DNA of 8,338 nucleotides from an uncultured Treponema sp. (lineage in GTDB: Bacteria > Spirochaetota > Spirochaetia > Treponematales > Treponemataceae), in contig CALINC010000122.1 of NCBI GenBank assembly GCA_938045195.1, positions 1 through 8,338 of the forward strand, in the 5' to 3' direction. Positions 6,598 through 8,338 of this stretch are shown piece after piece; position 1 is the first letter of the stretch; each line of letters starts with the position of its first letter. The translations under genes were made by a program, and so were the position numbers. The notes under the pieces were generated by a model. It was not told where the DNA came from. It was given only the letters and a program-made list of their open reading frames with translations, and searched no databases.

Positions 6598-8199
6598 TCA
6601 TTTAATCTCAGTCTTCCAATCTTTGATAGTCCGTTTTTCTTCATCAAAACTTGAACCGATTGCTATGACTTTTTTACCGCTTCCCGAATACTTGTCTGCA
6701 TAGCCTTTTTCTTTGATTTGTTTTACGGCATTTTCCGCCGTTTCGTTTGAAGTCAGCTTAAACTCAAAGATATAAACTTTATCTTTAAATTCAACAATGC
6801 AGTCAGCCCGTCCTGTTGCGCAATGAACTTCCGTATGCACAAACTGATTCATAAGGGCAAACACAAGATAAACCGCTGTCTGATAGTTTTGTTCACGCAA
6901 AGCTAAATCTTTTTCGGTTAGATTATCGTAAGGAATGCCCGATATTATGCCCTTCATCTTTTGCATAAAGCCGTCTACATCTCCGGCTTCAATTTGCTCG
7001 TAGAATTCCCAAATTGAAAGCCCTGTTTTATCTGTTCTTATCGGTGTGTAAGCCGGAAGCAAGTTATCCAAAAAGCCGTAACGCACTTCATCATTCGGAA
7101 AGCCCAAGCGGTACAGCCTCGAAAAATCGTTATAATCTTTAATCGTTAGATATCCCGATTGAAAAAGAATGGGCAAGGGATTTATTGTATCTGCTCGGTA
7201 GGATTCTAAACCTGTCTCATTCATCTTTACGTTTCCGTCAAGGTCTGGAATATTGTAATAAGCTTTTTTTAAGTACTCAATCAAGAAAGTCGGTGTACCT
7301 GTTGCAAACCAGTAGCTTGAAAATTCTCGGGAAGCAAAAACATTTAAAAGGCTGAACGGATTATACATTGCCTTTCCCTTTCTTGCAAAAAGGTAGCCGT
7401 CATATCTTTGCTTTAACTTTGCAAGAGCTTCCTCATAAGTCAAGCTATTATTTTCTGCGAGGGCTTCAATCTCAGGCTTAAAATCGGCTTCAAGCTCTTC
7501 TTGCGAGATACCGCAGACAGCAGAGTAATCCGACAATAGGCTTAAATCACGTAAATTATTTAAATCGCTGAATATGCTGACCTTACTGAATTTTGTAACT
7601 CCGGTCAAAAAGGCGAAGCGGAGGTATTGGTCTGCACTTTTGATAACTCCGAAAAAGCCTTTGAGGATTGTGCGGTAAGTTTCGTTTAAGGCTTCATCCT
7701 TCCACATCGTTTGAAGGAGAGGCTTATCATATTCGTCGATTAGAATAACAGCCTGCCTGCCGGTTTTTTCGTAGGCGGCCTTTATTAAACTTTGAAAACG
7801 GTCGGGCAGGTCAAGGCCTGTACTTCCATATATTTTTTCATATTCGCACAAAAAAGAAGTCAGCCTATTTAAAAGACCTTCCTTCGTATCATAAATACCC
7901 GTATTAAAATCCAAATAGAGTACCGGATATTCCTGCCAGATTTCACGTTTTTCTTTTTCGGCTTCTTCAAATTTCTCAATCGCTAAACCTTTGAAGAGCT
8001 CTTTTTGACCTAGAAAATAGGCTTTTAGTGTAGAAAGCAAAAGGCTTTTCCCGAAGCGCCGCGGCCGGCTTAAAAAGTGAACCTTACTGCTGTCAACCAA
8101 TTGCCATATAAATTCCGTTTTATCAATATAGATAAAACCTTTTGAACGTAAATCTTCAAAACTTTGAACGCCTATGGGCATTTTTCTAATTGTACTCAT
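6598..8199 (-). CDS. AAA-ATPase-like protein with C-terminal PD-(D/E)XK nuclease domain (function unknown)
   Basis: 533-aa protein of a two-domain family common in anaerobic and host-associated bacteria: AAA-ATPase_like at the N terminus and PD-(D/E)XK nuclease superfamily (formerly DUF1703) at the C terminus. The family opening MPIGVQSFEDLR (7-18) and YIDKT (24-28) are present. The P-loop is the family variant RPRRFGKS (45-52), the Walker B is ILIDEYD (152-158), and TGVTKFSKVSIFSDLNNL (199-216) is the sensor-like segment. The nuclease core has GRAD (463-466), EFK (479-481), and Q494 with K498 and Y500, so all expected active-site residues are there. No signal peptide or membrane helix is seen. 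Biological role is not established; defence or mobile-element links are guesses. The start at 8199 has no ribosome-binding site, and the promoter at 8206-8234 places the mRNA start at the ATG itself. No partner gene is nearby. Confidence 0.9.
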   Translation of the reverse strand: MSTIRKMPIGVQSFEDLRSKGFIYIDKTEFIWQLVDSSKVHFLSRPRRFGKSLLLSTLKAYFLGQKELFKGLAIEKFEEAEKEKREIWQEYPVLYLDFNTGIYDTKEGLLNRLTSFLCEYEKIYGSTGLDLPDRFQSLIKAAYEKTGRQAVILIDEYDKPLLQTMWKDEALNETYRTILKGFFGVIKSADQYLRFAFLTGVTKFSKVSIFSDLNNLRDLSLLSDYSAVCGISQEELEADFKPEIEALAENNSLTYEEALAKLKQRYDGYLFARKGKAMYNPFSLLNVFASREFSSYWFATGTPTFLIEYLKKAYYNIPDLDGNVKMNETGLESYRADTINPLPILFQSGYLTIKDYNDFSRLYRLGFPNDEVRYGFLDNLLPAYTPIRTDKTGLSIWEFYEQIEAGDVDGFMQKMKGIISGIPYDNLTEKDLALREQNYQTAVYLVFALMNQFVHTEVHCATGRADCIVEFKDKVYIFEFKLTSNETAENAVKQIKEKGYADKYSGSGKKVIAIGSSFDEEKRTIKDWKTEIK

Positions 8200-8205
8200 A
8201 AAAAT

Positions 8206-8234
8206 AGTATAGCAGAAAAAAAAGAAATTGGCAA
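8206..8234 (-). promoter_or_regulatory. Promoter of the AAA-like gene, predicted to give a leaderless mRNA
   Basis: On the minus strand, TTGCCA (8234-8229), a 17-bp spacer (8228-8212) and TATACT (8211-8206) each match consensus at 5 of 6 bases. Counting the last -10 base as -7, the start site falls on 8199, the A of the ATG. The bases between the -10 box and the ATG are T-rich with no purine-rich ribosome-binding site. Confidence 0.65.
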
Positions 8235-8242
8235 CATAAATT

Positions 8243-8254
8243 ATTGAGATAAAA
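8243..8254 (+). repeat. Right copy of the 12-bp direct repeat
   Basis: ATTGAGATAAAA, identical to and in the same orientation as 6565-6576. It lies between the two divergent promoters, just upstream of the -35 box of the AAA-like gene. The two copies enclose that gene and its promoter and nothing else. Confidence 0.35.
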
Positions 8255-8265
8255 CATTAAAACCC

Positions 8266-8294
8266 TTGACCGATTTTCAATCCTATGTTAGAAT
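8266..8294 (+). promoter_or_regulatory. Strong promoter of the gene leaving the window to the right
   Basis: On the plus strand, TTGACC (8266-8271), a 17-bp spacer (8272-8288) and TAGAAT (8289-8294) match the consensus at 5 of 6 bases each. The start site would be near 8301. It is divergent from the AAA-like gene promoter, with about 30 bp between the two -35 boxes. Confidence 0.75.
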
Positions 8295-8333
8295 TGTCTT
8301 ACATGCTTAGATATTAACTTTAGAGAGGAAATT

Positions 8334-8338
8334 ATGGG
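8334..8338 (+). CDS. Start of an unidentified gene (only the first codon and two bases present)
   Basis: An ATG at 8334 is preceded by the purine-rich ribosome-binding site GAGAGGAA (8323-8330) and by a strong promoter at 8266-8294, with a leader of about 33 nt. The next codon begins GG, probably glycine. The rest lies outside the window, so no product can be named. Confidence 0.55.

Noticed and set aside
1..8338. CRISPR array, insertion sequence, prophage or toxin-antitoxin pair
   Set aside because: No regularly spaced repeats, transposase, integrase, phage structural gene or paired small ORFs were seen on either strand.

Overview
The window looks like chromosomal DNA from an oral-type treponeme (Treponema denticola group or a close relative). 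Three things point that way: the AT-rich sequence; the set of proteins, namely a dCache chemoreceptor, EbfC/YbaB, RecR, a long PPi-type phosphofructokinase, an Mrp/NBP35 ATPase and an AAA-like/PD-(D/E)XK protein; and clear vegetative promoters with 17-bp spacers. The genus is inferred from protein character only; no database search was possible.

Layout. Bases 1-54 hold the 5' part of a tRNA-Lys(UUU) gene on the minus strand, with its own promoter at 77-105. Next is an intergenic stretch with a 99-bp inverted-repeat element (174-272) and a Rho-independent terminator (302-346). That terminator ends a minus-strand methyl-accepting chemotaxis protein gene (362-2488) whose dCache domain carries the published amino-acid-binding motif. 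Bases 2489-2897 lie between divergent genes. They hold the chemoreceptor promoter (2717-2745), a long leader of about 220 nt with a hairpin, and a weak promoter for the plus-strand operon. The operon is ebfC (2898-3194), recR (3194-3781) and pfp (3806-5494), tightly spaced. The mrp gene (5635-6468, minus) converges on pfp and has a promoter at 6523-6551. An AAA-like/PD-(D/E)XK gene (6598-8199, minus) follows, with a promoter placed so that the mRNA should be leaderless. A divergent plus-strand promoter (8266-8294) and ribosome-binding site lead into a gene of which only the first codon or so is present.

How the genes work together. Most of the window is housekeeping: recombination repair (RecR with its usual partner EbfC), glycolysis (PPi-dependent phosphofructokinase), Fe-S cluster delivery (Mrp) and lysine tRNA. 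The chemoreceptor adds amino-acid sensing to the motility system. The accessory-looking parts are the inverted-repeat element next to the tRNA and the AAA-like/PD-(D/E)XK gene, which is flanked by a 12-bp direct repeat. I see no complete new multigene system. The best leads are the predicted leaderless mRNA and direct repeats of the nuclease-like gene, the 99-bp inverted-repeat element, the Cys pattern of the Mrp protein, and the loss of the usual Toprim glutamate in RecR.
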